Assembly: GCA_002682825.1 (NCBI GenBank)
Contig: NOKP01000006.1
Span: 806,001 to 870,000, forward strand
Direction: 5' to 3'
Length of the DNA stretch: 64,000 nt
Source of the DNA: Neonectria sp. B-13
Taxonomy: Eukaryota; Ascomycota; Sordariomycetes; Hypocreales; Nectriaceae
Positions 1-12,030 of the stretch are shown here, piece by piece; the stretch's first letter is position 1, and every line of letters begins with the position of its first letter. Made by a program: the position numbers and the translations under genes. The notes beneath the pieces are model-generated. The model ran no database searches. It saw only the letters and a program-made list of their open reading frames with translations, and was not told the DNA's origin.

Positions 1-1347
1 TTCAGGTTAGTTAGACTTGGTAAATGTATTCTTGCTGTTAATGTCGTGACTCGTGATGTTGGTTAGTGTGCGTGGATGTTTAGGATAAATACATTGATGT
101 TCAGGTTGTCATATAGTCTAGACTAGTTACAGGACCATATGCTCCTTAAAGGCGAACGCTGAAGGACCTTGAAACAACAGCCGTTAGCTTATGGTGCCTG
201 TCATCCAACGAGGCACTTGTCCTAGCCACTAGGGTAGATAGGGCTGCGAACGTCGCGTGCGGGTGGAGACGACAGATTCCTTGCGGTGCTTCATGCGGCT
301 GCCCCAAGGGTTCACGTTCGGTCATCCCACGCTCCACGTTGTCGGTACCAGACGTACGTAATTAACACGCAGCCTTAGTGGCCTTGTCATTTTTTCCTTC
401 TCGCTCGCAGATGCTGTGCGGAGCTGTTGAATATGAGATTCCATGTTAGACTAGGTAGCTAGAGAGTCTTGTTGTGCATGAAACCCTCGGAAATAGGTAG
501 GTAACGCCTCATCTGCAATGTTCGGTGCTCGCCTGACCAAAGCCACTCGGCTTAGATGGGCATTGTCTGCTCGGGAGTTTGCCGAGGTTGAAGAAGCCGA
601 CGGGCCACGGTCCAGTTGTACACCAACAACCCACCAAGATGCGAAAGTAACCGCTCTGTATCCACCGCTGCGATCCCGGGATCCCGGGGTACGTTGGCAT
701 CGTTTTTTGGTCTTGTGGTGGGATATAGCGACACGGACCCTAAAAACCACGCTGCTTTGGATGCTAATCGGACAGAACAGGCCACCATCAAGTATATCAC
801 TCATCTCGTTGTAAATTGTTGCATCGTCCCCTTCTAATCAGATCCTTTGGCTTGGATAACGCACGATATCACAGCAAGCAGGTTCGCTTAAGAGAAAAGA
901 GCCTCCTCCGTCGTCGGATGACTTTAGCAGATCCGGAGCTCAAGTCCACCAGGATGCGTTTTTTAGGTAGGAACGAACCCAACACAAAGTAGCTCGGCTT
1001 CTCCCTCCGGAGACCCGCTAACCTGGTTGGAATAGCTTCTCCAACTTTCGGTGGACCTCGCTCGGTGCTACGCCCACTGTAGCTACAGCGAGGCGCCTGA
1101 ATCGGCTCACCAAGAGCTTTCCAGGTTTAGCTTCTGTGCCCCTCCATCCAGCAAATCTTTGTAGATAAAATCTCCCCTCCAGCACCTCCACCACTATCTC
1201 TTCTCCCTCCTTCAACACTCATCTGCGTAAAATATCTTCTTCACTCCATCTTCATCCCGTCTCCCTCTCCCACCGACTCCTCCTACACCGTCAACCCTCT
1301 CGGCTAGGACGCCTCTCTTCCTCTATCCCATCATCTACAACCCCAGC
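1..1347. other. Gene-free left edge and MFS upstream region
   Basis: No open frame here has a recognisable domain or a good start context; the short frames at 450-840 overlap each other on both strands and look like chance. The right part (about 1200-1340) becomes C/T-rich, as fungal promoters and leaders often are, and leads into the TATA-like element of the permease gene. Confidence 0.6.
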
Positions 1348-1360
1348 ATATATATAAAAA
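1348..1360 (+). promoter_or_regulatory. TATA-like element of the MFS permease gene
   Basis: An alternating TA run followed by five A lies 63-75 nt upstream of the permease ATG at 1423. Spacing and sequence fit a TATA box with a short leader. This is position and sequence only; no start site has been mapped. Confidence 0.5.
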
Positions 1361-1422
1361 CACTGGGGAAACGGCCCGCGACAGACTTATAGCACGCTTT
1401 TCCATTGCTCCCAAGTCTAAGC

Positions 1423-3107
1423 ATGGCCGGGCCCGATCTGAGCTCGCCAATCGGCGACGCGAAGCTCCAAGATGAGGTCGATGAGATCCATCATCCCTCG
1501 TCAAATGGGCTCGTCAACCAGGAAGAGGGGAATGTCCGGGAGGGTGACTACGACATTGAGACGGTCGAGCGAGTCTACAGGAAAATTGATCTTCGCATCA
1601 TTCCAGGTTTGTTCACCATGTGCCCCAGTCTGAAATTCATCTGCTCATTCCCGCAGCTTTCTGGATTCTCTACTTCCTTTGCTCTGCTATCAGGTCCAAC
1701 ATCGGCATTGCCCAGACGATGAACAAAGACGTTGGCCACGATCTCATGACCGTCCTCGGGATGACACCCAAGGACACCTCCACGGCTCTGGCTCTCTTCT
1801 ATGTCGCCTATGTCATATTTGACTGTCCCTCCAACCTCGTCATGAGCAAGCTCAGCCCTCGCCTCTGGATGGCGCGCATCGTCTTCGCCACCGGTGTTGT
1901 CGGTACCTGCTTCGCCGCCGTCAGCGACCCCTGGAGTGTCAAGCTTCTTCGCTTCCTCCTCGGTGTCGTAATTGCTGGCATGTGGCCCGGCATGGCCTTG
2001 TACCTCACCCTCTTCTATCCGCCTTCCCGCATGGCGAAGCGAATCGGCTGGTATTTCACTGCCGCTCAGGTCTCCGCTGCCGTTGTCGGCCTTGTATCTG
2101 CGGGCTTCCAGCTCATGGATGGTGCGGGAGGCCTAGTTGGCTTCCGCTGGATGTTTCTCATCTACGGTCTCGTCGCCGTTTGCCTCAGCGTTACTCTGCT
2201 CTGGTGGCTCCCTGATCGTCCTCTGGCTCCCGGCCAGGTCCGACCCAACACTGGCATCTTCAAGTTCCTTCCAACTGCCCCCGAGATCCTAAAGGGCCAA
2301 GACGCTGTCATTCATTACCATGACCTTGGCCGCGTTTACCACTCCCGCCCCTGGAACATGAAGGATCTCGGTCGCGTCCTAATCGACTGGCGCCTGTGGC
2401 CGCTGACTATGATGTACTTTGGCGTCGTCGGTGTGGGCATTGGCACTCAACTATACGGCTCTGTCATCATCGCGTCCATCAAACCCGAGGCCAGCGGCGT
2501 CACGATCAGCTTGCTTTTCGCTCCCATCTGGATTATGGATCTCATCGCAATCCTAATCGTGACCCCTATCTCGGACCGTTTCCACAAGTCTCGCCCCTAT
2601 TTCTTCTCGGCGGCCGTTTGCATCCAGATCTGCGGTCTTTTGACCACCACCTTGGCCACCAACAACGGCTGGGCTCGATACGGTGGCCTTCTCATGGTCG
2701 GATTCGGCCTAGGCCCTACCGTCCCCATCTGCATGGCCTGGAGCTCAGAGATCTTCCAGAAACGTCACGGAGAGGTCGGCGTTGCTGCTGCCACCGCTCT
2801 TGTTTCCGGCTTGGGCAACTTGGGTAGTGTTATGACTACATACGCCTTGTACACCGGCTGGCCCGAGGATGCCGCCCCTGGTCCTCACCAGTACCGCAAG
2901 AGCAACTACACCATGATCGGCATCCTCTGCATGAGTATCTTGAGCTCCTTTCTCATGAAGGCGCTCCTTCATATCTTCGGCAACCCTCCCAGCAGCAAGC
3001 TTCATGATGACTCGGGCAGCGAGTTCGAGGACGGTGCGGCCAGACGAGAGGCTCAGGAGCGTGGTTTCGGGTCCAGCCTTCCTTGGAAGCAGGCCCCTCG
3101 CAACTAA
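1423..3107 (+). CDS. MFS permease of the Dal5/allantoate (anion:cation symporter) family
   Basis: Two exons, 1423-1606 and 1657-3107, give 544 aa. The 50-nt intron (GTTTGT...CGCAG) is in phase 1 and restores a continuous first membrane helix beginning AFWILYF. Residues 1-61 form an acidic cytoplasmic tail; about 12 hydrophobic segments follow, with a hydrophilic central loop near residues 245-290. Family marks are DCPSNL at 117-122 after helix 2, RFLLGVVIAGMWPGM at about 160-174, and GFRWMFLIYG at 223-232, the counterpart of the GWRWLF motif. Known members of this family move organic anions such as allantoate, nicotinate, pantothenate or other vitamins at the plasma membrane; the substrate here cannot be told. 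The ATG at 1423 has a good context (AGCATGGCC). Length is normal and no domain is missing. No metabolic partner genes lie next to it. Confidence 0.9.
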
Positions 3108-6100
3108 GTCTCCTCCTCAATTCCCTAATAGGAGCCGCCGAAAGCCCAGAACCGATCTTCAACGATCGCCTTGACCGACGACTTCGATGCTTGCTCTTCA
3201 GCTACTGGTAGCTCAACCTACATTTCTGCTACATGACTTTACATCCTCAAGAATCATTCATTTCGACCGAATAGTCTCCTGAGGAACGGTTCGCGTCGCT
3301 GTTCATCCGTCTACTGGATCCTCGCAGGATCTTGGCAGGGGCTGGCCAACGACAGTGCATCTCTTGGGAGGTACACTAGACTCGCGACGGTTGAGAAGAC
3401 AATGCTTCGCGCTATCGTCTCATCCATCTCGCGTTGCAAGAAACCTCCGAAAGAGCACGAACCTCTACAGGATTTTTGTGTCTTTCCTTTTATTGCTTCG
3501 GCTTTGCTTTTACTGCGCAGTTTTGCTCTTTGATGATACCCCATCAGCGTTTATACCCGCTGTCTTACGAGTTTCTCTTTCCCTCGACAGCGACAGTGCT
3601 TCTACGCCATTGCTGGGACGGTGTGTTGGACCGAGGCCCAAGACCGGCGACAATGCTTATGCGCTATCGTTTGGCGGGCTCTCGTGGGCGTTAAGCCTTG
3701 GATTAGTGGTGGATAAGAAAATCGGCCTGAGGGCCTTGTGGTGGATGGTTAGGAGTGTACAGATCCTTTGTGGCTGTACGGAATTATTTGGGACTAGGCA
3801 TTGGCTTGGATAATACATTCTTTACTCCTGCCTCTGCTTCTACGTGATATGATGTGCTTCTCAAGTGACACGGTTGTTGAATGGACGACCGAGGCCGAGC
3901 AAACTTGGCCGCCGGACAATTGTTTGCTGTGATAATGAGGCCCTCGTTCCTCCGTCACTGAACGGTGTTTATCAGCCTGAAGGCAAAGGCATCAATTAAG
4001 GAGGTACAGCAATGTATCATGCCAAGGACTCCTCTTCACTGGTCAACAAGGGTCCTACCTCCCCGTTGAACCGGTTACCAGCCATTCAGATAGATGTACG
4101 GAGAGCGGACAGGTTCATTTAAATTTCACCCATGTGCCTCGCTCTTCGTTTGACATAATACAGCCGACGAAGTTTACCAGTGATGTTTGCTTACCTATCT
4201 GCTATGACATCTCTCATCGCACTATTCAGCGGGGAGATAGTGCTATAATGTTGCCGATACAATATCTAGTACGGAATAACCGCCATCTCGCCTACCCTAT
4301 GCTTTCTATCATGGCGTGAGCGAGCACCGTCCATACTACAGTGACGACATAGAGGACGAGGCGGAGATAAGGCAAAGACTAATTAAGAGGCCTCATATTC
4401 CTTCGCGCGATTAATTTGGAAGCAGCGGCCTCTTTGTTTGTTTGTTTCCGACCCCAAAATTTACTGTTTGCTGCAGCACGCCCCGAGTTGGTCCCGCCGG
4501 GGAGTGGATGAACGTGGCCGTTCAATATCGCCCCTAAGCCGTGCATGTGTGGGAATGTTGAGTTTTTTTCTTACCGGTCATCACCGAACTTGAAGAATAC
4601 ATTGTATTTAGATTGGTAGTTGATTGATATTTACTTTATTCACATGGCGTGTTGCGTGACTGATCAGAGGTGCGAGCGTGCAGCTCTCGTGGCAGCGTAC
4701 TAGGATGGGAGGCCTTTCTTCCCAGATCTAAAAATACCAAGGTCAGATCCCAGTGGTGGTCAGCACGTAGTGCTATCCGGCCACCGCCATTCGTATTTGT
4801 TTACCTTCATCTAAGTAGATTGCGGCTGTGAGACGGATAGGTACGACACTATATATTATGACCAGAGGTTGCGGGTTGCTCTATTTACTTGAAGGCTCTT
4901 GCACATTAGTGAGGACCGGCGGATCCGTAGTGTTTCATGAAACAGGCTCGCAGGGGCCCTCACATCCCACATCCATCAGGAACAAAGCCCATGTTAGCGG
5001 ACTTTGGAGTGTTTTCGTTTCTACCCATGACGACATCTGACGGCTGGGTTCTCGTGGGCAAGGAAGACGGCGAGAAGGTAATTTGAGGGGATCGGGGCGT
5101 GATTCATCCCAATTTATGTGAGAGACCCGCCGTGCAGTAGTCACGTCCTGCGAGATGCCGGCGCTTGGGCGGAATAGTATTCGTGTGGGCGACAACCCAA
5201 AAACGGACTGACAGAGGCTGAATGGGTCGGGTCATCCATCCCAGCAGAGGCAACAAGCCAGAGGTGCATTTCCCAAACGCTGACGGCATGCCCGGGGGCG
5301 TGTTCCTTTGATTGTTGGCCGACTGCCAGGGGCGTCGAGTTTATTGAAGGCGGACGAATGTGCAGGCGCTGAGCCACAGGAACGGGTCGGCGATCCGGTT
5401 GGCGATCTGGTGCGAGTTGTCAACTTGTTAGTTGGCGACAGTTCCACCTCCAGGTCAAGCTCGCGGTCGCAGGTACAGTCTCCACCACCGAATGCAGACG
5501 ATGGCGGAACTTGCATCGAGTTCCATCAATGGGAAATTCGGGAGTTTCCTGTCGGATATGCCTTTTCTGGTTGTCGGGGCGGCGCAGCAGGCCGAAACAG
5601 GGACGGTCGGGGGGAGGATTCCTGGGTCCAACGAGGCAGAGGGCGACACCACGAGATGATCAGCTGAAGGGAAGGAAACCGACAGTGGGTGCGTCGGCAT
5701 GTGGAGGCTTCTGCTTCACATTCTGGCGGAAGACGGGCTTCTGAAACGGCAAAGCAGACCCTGAGTCGTCATGTTTTAGGCGGACTGGCGATGATGAAAC
5801 GGGGGGAACCTGGCCGCTGCTGTGCCTGTTTTGGGTCGTCGTAGGACTCCGTGCAGGGCCATCCATGAGGATGAGACGAAGCTTGGGTCGTCCGCTGTAG
5901 CATCTGTATTGCTCTGTGGGTTAGTCATCCGTGGATTTCCCACTTCTCGTTGGGTTTGGCTGGTGTTTGTCGCGTTGTTGCTGACGCACCCCGGCCCTCC
6001 GTCGTGCGACATAGAGAACGACTTGCCCCTGCGAATATTATGCATATCGGCAGGATCCCTGCTCGGATTGCCTCCTTGCTTCAACTTGCTCCTCGCAACC

Positions 6101-7093
6101 TCGTCCCTCTCCAGCAAAGCCTCGCTGCATCCAACCGCCCGCCCACTTTCCAGACCCCCAAAGCAAACTAAGCCCCACGCCAGCCTCGGCCGTCAGAAAC
6201 AAACCACGGGCAATTGATCGAGCCAGCAATCTTAGCCAGGAGCATCGACATAAGCCAAACAGAGTCCCGCTGTCCCGTCTCATTGGCTGCCCGCTCATCC
6301 GCCCCGTCTCTGTGCGACTGTTAACCGCGATGCTAAAACGCTGTGGCGGAGGCTCCTCCTCCTCAGCTCGACTCCCCCAGCGGTTGATCTACGCCCGTGG
6401 CATGTGCAAATCCGGGATCCGATCGTGGCCCCTCGACTGATGGGGACTGGCTCCTCTACCGGAATGGCTCTACTGATGGCTCTATTGACGTCCTGTTTGG
6501 ACGGTTCTACCAGGCAGGGGACGGCGGATCGCCCGGGGCAGACGCCAGAAGCGAACTTGCTATGGTCCAACTCTGAAGCCAGAGTTGAGCCTCCATCTGG
6601 CGATTTAACACCCCGCGGCCATTAACTGCACCGCTTCCACCGCCAACCCGCGAGGTCCATTTGACCACATCCCCGGACCGCCAATCCCCATGTGGCCCGA
6701 TCTCATAACCTTGTCCACGTACCGCCGCCCGCTTTTCTCAAAGGCCCGTCTCGTCTATATTCAACTCATTGCCCGAGCCACCACACGGCCTTGCCCAGTG
6801 GGCCAGTGGGGTGTGGCCATCGTCCACGACGACGTCCATTTTCATTTCCATCTCCATCACGTCTCATGTTCAGGCCACCTCAATAAACACTGATCCGTGA
6901 ATCCGTGACAGGGGAGTCCGCCACGGCGCCTTACGTCGTGACTCGTCACATACTCCAGCCAGTGCTGCTGTCATGCTCTAATTATGCCCATGCTCAGGGC
7001 CTTGCTCAGGACCATCCATGGGCCATCCCGAACCATGGCCTTGCCCTGCTGCGGCTCGTCCGTGTGTTCTCACTCCTCAGCTTGGAGATTCCT
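3108..7093. other. Gene-free stretch of about 4 kb
   Basis: This spans the 3' flank of the permease and the upstream region of the surface-protein gene. Overlapping short frames occur on both strands (for example 3355-3813 and 5308-5667), but none has a domain, a splice-consistent extension or a plausible composition. From about 6000 the sequence becomes C-rich on the plus strand, as expected for an upstream region. No tRNA, transposon ends or long repeats were seen. Confidence 0.5.
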
Positions 7094-7100
7094 TATTAAA
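7094..7100 (+). promoter_or_regulatory. TATA-like element of the surface-protein gene
   Basis: TATTAAA stands about 265 nt before the ATG at 7362 and is followed by a long C/T-rich stretch (about 7105-7330) typical of leaders of highly expressed fungal genes. If it is used, the leader would be roughly 230 nt long. Confidence 0.35.
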
Positions 7101-7361
7101 GACGGCTGCGCCCTTCCCCGGCTCCTCTTGTTTCCTGTCTCTTCACTCCTCCTTGTCTCTCCCTTAACCTTCCATTCCATTCGTTTCTGTTCACCCTCCT
7201 TTTGGTTTGTTCTTGTCACTCTCTCTCTAAGGTGCTAGTTCGCCTTCTTTCAACAGACCTTCTTTTCTTCCGCTTCGCTCTTTGATAGAGCCTTTTTCGC
7301 TCCTTCGAACAAACATCAAACACTTCCACCACTAAGATTCCGATACATTCAGCTCGCAGTT

Positions 7362-10325
7362 ATGTGGACCAAATACAGCCTTGCCGCGCTTGCGCTGCAA
7401 TCCCTTGTCGAGAAGGCCTCGGCCGGTGTTGTCAAGCGAGACTATGATGATGGACCCATCACTCTTACCCGCACTGTGACAAACCAGAAGGTCGGCAGCG
7501 ATGGCTCGTCCACCGCCGTGGTCAACACCGAGACCGTTGTGCCCACTTACCTGACCTCGATCGTCGACGGCACTACTCTTTGGGTCGAAACCACCATTAC
7601 CATTCCTTGCACCAAGTGTGAGGCATCCAGCAGTGCCGCCGCATCTCTCTCCGCATCCCTCTCCGCGTCTCTTTCCCAGACAGCAGTCCTCACTCAGACT
7701 GAGGAGGCTAGCACCACTGAGGCGCCGACTACCACCGAGGAGTCCTCCAGCAACGAGACCACCAGCGATGACGACGACGAGGAGTGCCCTACCGACACCG
7801 ACGATGACTATGACCTCACCACCACCGCTCTTACTGCCACTGGAACTGGTTCCGTTCTCAACGCTACTACTTCCCTCACTGGCACCCCCGGCTACACTGC
7901 TCCCGGCTCTGGATCTACTGTTTCTTCCGCCCTCGGCGAGGAGGCTTCTTCCACCGCTCTCACTGGCAGCGGAACTGGTTCCATTCTGAACGCTACTTCT
8001 TCTTCTCTGATCGATACCCCCGTCTACACTGTTCCCGGTGCTGTCACCACTGAGGGATCCACTGTTTCTTCTGCCCTCAGTGAAGAGACTTCGTCTGTTG
8101 TCGACGGCGATGCTACTGAGAACGGTTCTACTGCCTCTGGCTTCACTTCCAAGTCTATCATCCTCTCCACTGGCGGCTACACCACCAGCGGCGCTTCTAC
8201 TCAGCAGGGTATCTTCACCAACGCCACCAGCGGCTACCCCGTTGCCACTAGCACTTCCGATGCTGAGACTGGAGATGGTGGTCTCGTCATCACCCAGACT
8301 GTCACCCGCGATGGCTCTGTTACTACTGAGGTCTCCACTGTGACCGAGACTATCTCTCAGCCCATCATCATTGTCATTCGCCAGGTTACCATCTTCGTCT
8401 TCACCTATGCTATCGGTGCCAACTGCCCCGTTGTCACGCCTGGCGACTCTGGCAGCTACATTGTCGGCGAGGGAGACGACTCCGAGTCCCATAGTGAGAT
8501 CGGCGAGGCTCTCTCCTCTGCCTGCTACAAGCAGTTCCAGTCCTGTACCGCCGCCGCCGGCAAGAACTTCGCCGTCAAGGATTGCCAGGAGCAGCTCGGT
8601 GCTTGTCTCAGCTCTGCCTCCACCCACACCGCCAGCGACTCCGATGCCACCACTGTTACCCAGAGCGTTGTCCTGCCTCCTGATGCCACCTCCGGCGCCG
8701 AGTCTTCCTACATCACCAACGGCGGTGTCATCATCAGCACCCGCACTCTCACTGTCAGCGAGGTCTGCACTGTCGGCACCGGTGGTGTTAGCATCATCAC
8801 TGTCACTGGCCTCCCCACCGGTACCGCTGCTACTACTGTTTCCACTGCCCTGGGCGGCGAGGTCACCGAGAGCGCCAGCATGGTTGAGACCACCCAGGCC
8901 GTTACTGTTTCCTACGTCAACGAGCAGGGCTCCACTGTCACCAGCATTTCCACTATGACCTTGACCGTTCCCTGCACCAAGTGCGCTGCTGGTGGTTCCA
9001 CTGCCGTTGAGGTCTCCTCTGGCGTTTCCACTGGCGTCGCGGGCAGCCAGACCGGCGAGACCGTCGTTCTCACCGAGTCCACCGTCACCCTTCCCGCTAC
9101 CGGCACCGAGACCACTGGCGAGATCAGCGTTGTCACCCTCACCAGCACCATTCCCTACGGCGGCGGCGACGAGTCCACTGCTGTCGGCACTGAGACTGGC
9201 GAGACTGGTGTCTTGACTGCCACTTCTTCCGGCTCCAGCGGCGAGACCTCCCACATCAGCGTCGTTACTCTCACCAACACTGTTCCCAACAGCAACGGCG
9301 AGGGTTCCACCGTCATCTACTCTGAGTCTACCTTCACTCTCCCCGCCACTGGTACCGAGACCGGCCCTTACGGCACCGGTGTCGTCCACACCTCGAGCAT
9401 CCCCTACGGTGGCGGCGATGAGTCCACCGCCGTTGGCACCCAGACTGGCGAGACCGCCATTGAGTCCACCGGCACTGCTATCACCGTCCCTGCCTCCATT
9501 GGCACCACTGTCTCGAGCGCCCTGGGCGTCTCTACTACCGTCGGCGGCAGCGTGACTGGTGACGGCGATATTTCCACCAGCCTCATCACCATGAGCATCC
9601 CTGGCACCGGTACTGAGTCGGCCACTATCAGCGTTGTCACCATGACCATTTCTGGCGGCTACCCTGTTGGATCTGGCACTGGGGTCTCTGAGACTATTGC
9701 CACCTCCGAGGCCGATGCCGAGACCGAGACCGCCGTTGGCACCCAGACGGGCGACTTCTCCACCAGCTACGTTACCATGACCCTGTCTCCTACTTGCGGT
9801 GGCTGCACTGCCGAGGAGACCGTCATCACGGTCACTGCCACCGGCGCTGCTGAGACCTCTGCTGTTGGCAACACTGCTTCGTACCTCGTGTCGACAAACT
9901 ATGTTACCGTGACCATGGGTGGAACCACCGGCGTCGTCACCATGACATTGACTGGCCCCGGTGCCGTTGAAACTGTGACTGTTACTGGCGATAACACCGC
10001 CGAGACTGTTACTGTTACTGGAGGCAAGGTTTCAACCGTCTACATCACTGAGGGCACTGGCAAGACCGTTACAGTCACCGGTGGCTCTGGAAACACTGCT
10101 ACCGTCACTGGCGGCAGCGAGGGCTCCAAGACGGCCGTCACTGTCACCGAGACTGAGACTTCCGTCGAGACCGTCACCACCTGCCCCGTCTCCGACGCCG
10201 CCGCTGCCACTACCCTGGCCACCCAGACCAGCAAGGCCCGCGAGACCGTCTACGTGACCCAGACTGTCAATGAGGCCTCCCTCAACACCGCCGCTGCCAA
10301 GTGGCGCCGCGTGCTCGGCTTCTAA
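7362..10325 (+). CDS. Large Ser/Thr-rich secreted surface (cell-wall type) protein
   Basis: A single uninterrupted frame of 987 aa. Residues 1-21 look like a signal peptide, followed by a KR dipeptide at 25-26 that suggests Kex2-type processing before DYDDG. Almost all the rest is Ser, Thr, Gly and Val, with repeated phrases such as VPCTKC (two copies), IPYGGGDESTAVGT (two copies), TGETG and FTLPATGTET, and runs of VTVTG near the C-terminus. Such regions are usually heavily O-mannosylated. A small four-Cys segment (C-Y-K-Q-F...CLSS, about residues 387-418) is the only part that looks folded. The C-terminus (KWRRVLGF) has no hydrophobic tail, so a GPI anchor is not supported. Codons strongly prefer C or T at the third position, which fits high expression. 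Likely a wall or matrix protein; adhesion is possible but unproven. Confidence 0.85.
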   Translation: MWTKYSLAALALQSLVEKASAGVVKRDYDDGPITLTRTVTNQKVGSDGSSTAVVNTETVVPTYLTSIVDGTTLWVETTITIPCTKCEASSSAAASLSASLSASLSQTAVLTQTEEASTTEAPTTTEESSSNETTSDDDDEECPTDTDDDYDLTTTALTATGTGSVLNATTSLTGTPGYTAPGSGSTVSSALGEEASSTALTGSGTGSILNATSSSLIDTPVYTVPGAVTTEGSTVSSALSEETSSVVDGDATENGSTASGFTSKSIILSTGGYTTSGASTQQGIFTNATSGYPVATSTSDAETGDGGLVITQTVTRDGSVTTEVSTVTETISQPIIIVIRQVTIFVFTYAIGANCPVVTPGDSGSYIVGEGDDSESHSEIGEALSSACYKQFQSCTAAAGKNFAVKDCQEQLGACLSSASTHTASDSDATTVTQSVVLPPDATSGAESSYITNGGVIISTRTLTVSEVCTVGTGGVSIITVTGLPTGTAATTVSTALGGEVTESASMVETTQAVTVSYVNEQGSTVTSISTMTLTVPCTKCAAGGSTAVEVSSGVSTGVAGSQTGETVVLTESTVTLPATGTETTGEISVVTLTSTIPYGGGDESTAVGTETGETGVLTATSSGSSGETSHISVVTLTNTVPNSNGEGSTVIYSESTFTLPATGTETGPYGTGVVHTSSIPYGGGDESTAVGTQTGETAIESTGTAITVPASIGTTVSSALGVSTTVGGSVTGDGDISTSLITMSIPGTGTESATISVVTMTISGGYPVGSGTGVSETIATSEADAETETAVGTQTGDFSTSYVTMTLSPTCGGCTAEETVITVTATGAAETSAVGNTASYLVSTNYVTVTMGGTTGVVTMTLTGPGAVETVTVTGDNTAETVTVTGGKVSTVYITEGTGKTVTVTGGSGNTATVTGGSEGSKTAVTVTETETSVETVTTCPVSDAAAATTLATQTSKARETVYVTQTVNEASLNTAAAKWRRVLGF

Positions 10326-10978
10326 GCGAAGCAGCACCGCTGAAAATTTGATGAAACCGTCAAGGCGTCTAGATCAAAAGGAAAAGGATCAAGTCGCGAT
10401 TTGCAAGAACGAGATTTGATTCGATTGTTGTATGTTTGCGATGCGTGGCTCCTTGGTCTGGGACTGAGCTGTGGGACGCATTCGCGGGAGGACCGGGTTG
10501 GGATTTTGGGGGAAGAGGAGTCGTTCCTTTTGTTCTTCATGTGTATAATGAGTTTCTGGTGTGCAAGCATTAGCCCATGTACCCGCCTTTGAATTGAGAC
10601 CTTTTGGACACGAATCTCTTTGCTATCTTCGTGACACCACTACTTGAAGTTTTGGAAGATTGAAACTACTAAACTCGTGATAGTTGAGTGGTTACATAGT
10701 CGAGACAGGCCATCTTACAAGCTTAGCACGGATTGCCATTCTTTGATTCATGCAGGCCCTAGAAACACTAAGGAGCTGCGCTGCTCGGTCTAATCGGCCG
10801 AGTCAGTACGTCAAGCTGCTTCATAGCTTGGATCTGCCAGGCTTCCGGAGCAGGAACAGGCCGTGCCCAACCAACTCCAATTCACCAAAAGATAAAAAGG
10901 CCCTGTCCTTCTTCAGACTTCAGCCGATGTCACCCATAAACCACCCCTCCCGCGTTCCCTCAAACAAGCCAACGTATA
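10326..10978. other. Intergenic between convergent genes
   Basis: 3' flanks of the surface-protein gene and of the minus-strand unknown gene. Nothing recognisable; short frames only. Confidence 0.6.
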
Positions 10979-12030
10979 TCATAATAGCCGAACTAGTCCC
11001 TCCCTCAACCATAGCACCCTTTTCTTATTAATGAGATTCTCGCCCTGACCTCGCGTGGTATTCCGCAATCGGTTGCTGTAGGGGTCGGTTCTCGGGGTCC
11101 CGATTGCGGAAACAATGTCTGATACCTCTGCGAGGTACTCGTCATCAGCCCCGTCATCGGCGCTGAGGGCTTGGATCAAATTATTGCGAAATCTCGACAG
11201 GGTTTTATGCCAAAGGCGGTAGCCATCATCGCTTGGCTTCAGGCGCAGAAGCTGAGTCTGACGCCAGGCCGCCCAGACGAGTTTGCCCTGTAGAGAAGAG
11301 TCAAATAAAAAATTCTGCAGTGCCCAGGGAATCTAAGACTTACGGCGTCGAAGTTGGGAGACGGAAACTGGGTAGCCAAAAGTAGGCGACGTGATGAAAC
11401 ACATTCATTGTACGCCTTCTGTGCCTAGTCACCCAGTAAGTAAGACCGTATCGAATCAGGGGAGGAATAGAGCCCAAAGTACCGTCCAAGTCTGGGATGT
11501 GCCAGAGAGACTAAAGTAACCATACAGCAAGTCATCGACACTCGAAAAAGCCTCGCAAAGCTCATTAGAGAGGCTCACAAGACGAGTGCGAGTCTTTCGG
11601 GAAAGTGCGTGGCAGTATGTATCCCCTTTCTCTGCCTCTAGGATCTCGTCCATGGCCGCATTCTCGCATATATACATTGTCTCAATCCTTTCAGAGATGA
11701 GATGATCGACGAAGGCAAGAATGTGGTCGAGGTCCTGCGCTTCACCCTCATGTATTTCCAGGGGACTAAGAGGCACATGTAAGAATGGAAGATCCAGGAG
11801 GGGATACAGCGATCCGCCATTCAGATGTAGAGTACTCACGGAATGCATACGTCCTTGCCAAGATTGTCCACACATGCGGAACATTCGCCTTCTAAATCGT
11901 CATAATCATAACACCCAATCGGGACCCGCTCCACAGGCGGGTTACGATAATCCAGCAAGCTGGCCTGATCCGAATTCGTCCTTTGGAAACAAGGCATGCA
12001 CCAAACCTCCGCCTTGTCAACTTCTGGCAT
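10979..12030 (-). CDS. Unknown protein with N-terminal Cys cluster, four exons
   Basis: Read on the minus strand, four exons join in phase: 12030-11840, 11765-11483, 11424-11344 and 11287-10979 (stop TGA), 864 nt, 287 aa. Introns start GTGAGT, GTACTT and GTAAGT and end TTAG, CTAG and ACAG; all junctions keep the frame, which is unlikely by chance. The N-terminus (about residues 10-62) has six Cys in a C-x2-C ... C ... C-x2-C ... C layout, possibly zinc-binding. The middle is helical and acidic, with a hydrophobic core from about 75 to 155. The C-terminal exon is basic and Trp-rich early on (KLVWAAWRQTQLL). I do not recognise the family. An alternative acceptor 6 nt downstream in intron 2 would drop two residues. 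It borders a decayed block, so it could be an accessory or orphan gene. Confidence 0.6.

Noticed and set aside
7332..9389. 685-codon open frame antisense to the surface-protein gene
   Set aside because: Its Gly/Ser/Asp-rich composition is the mirror image of the Ser/Thr codons on the plus strand, and strong third-position bias in repetitive coding DNA opens the opposite frame by itself.
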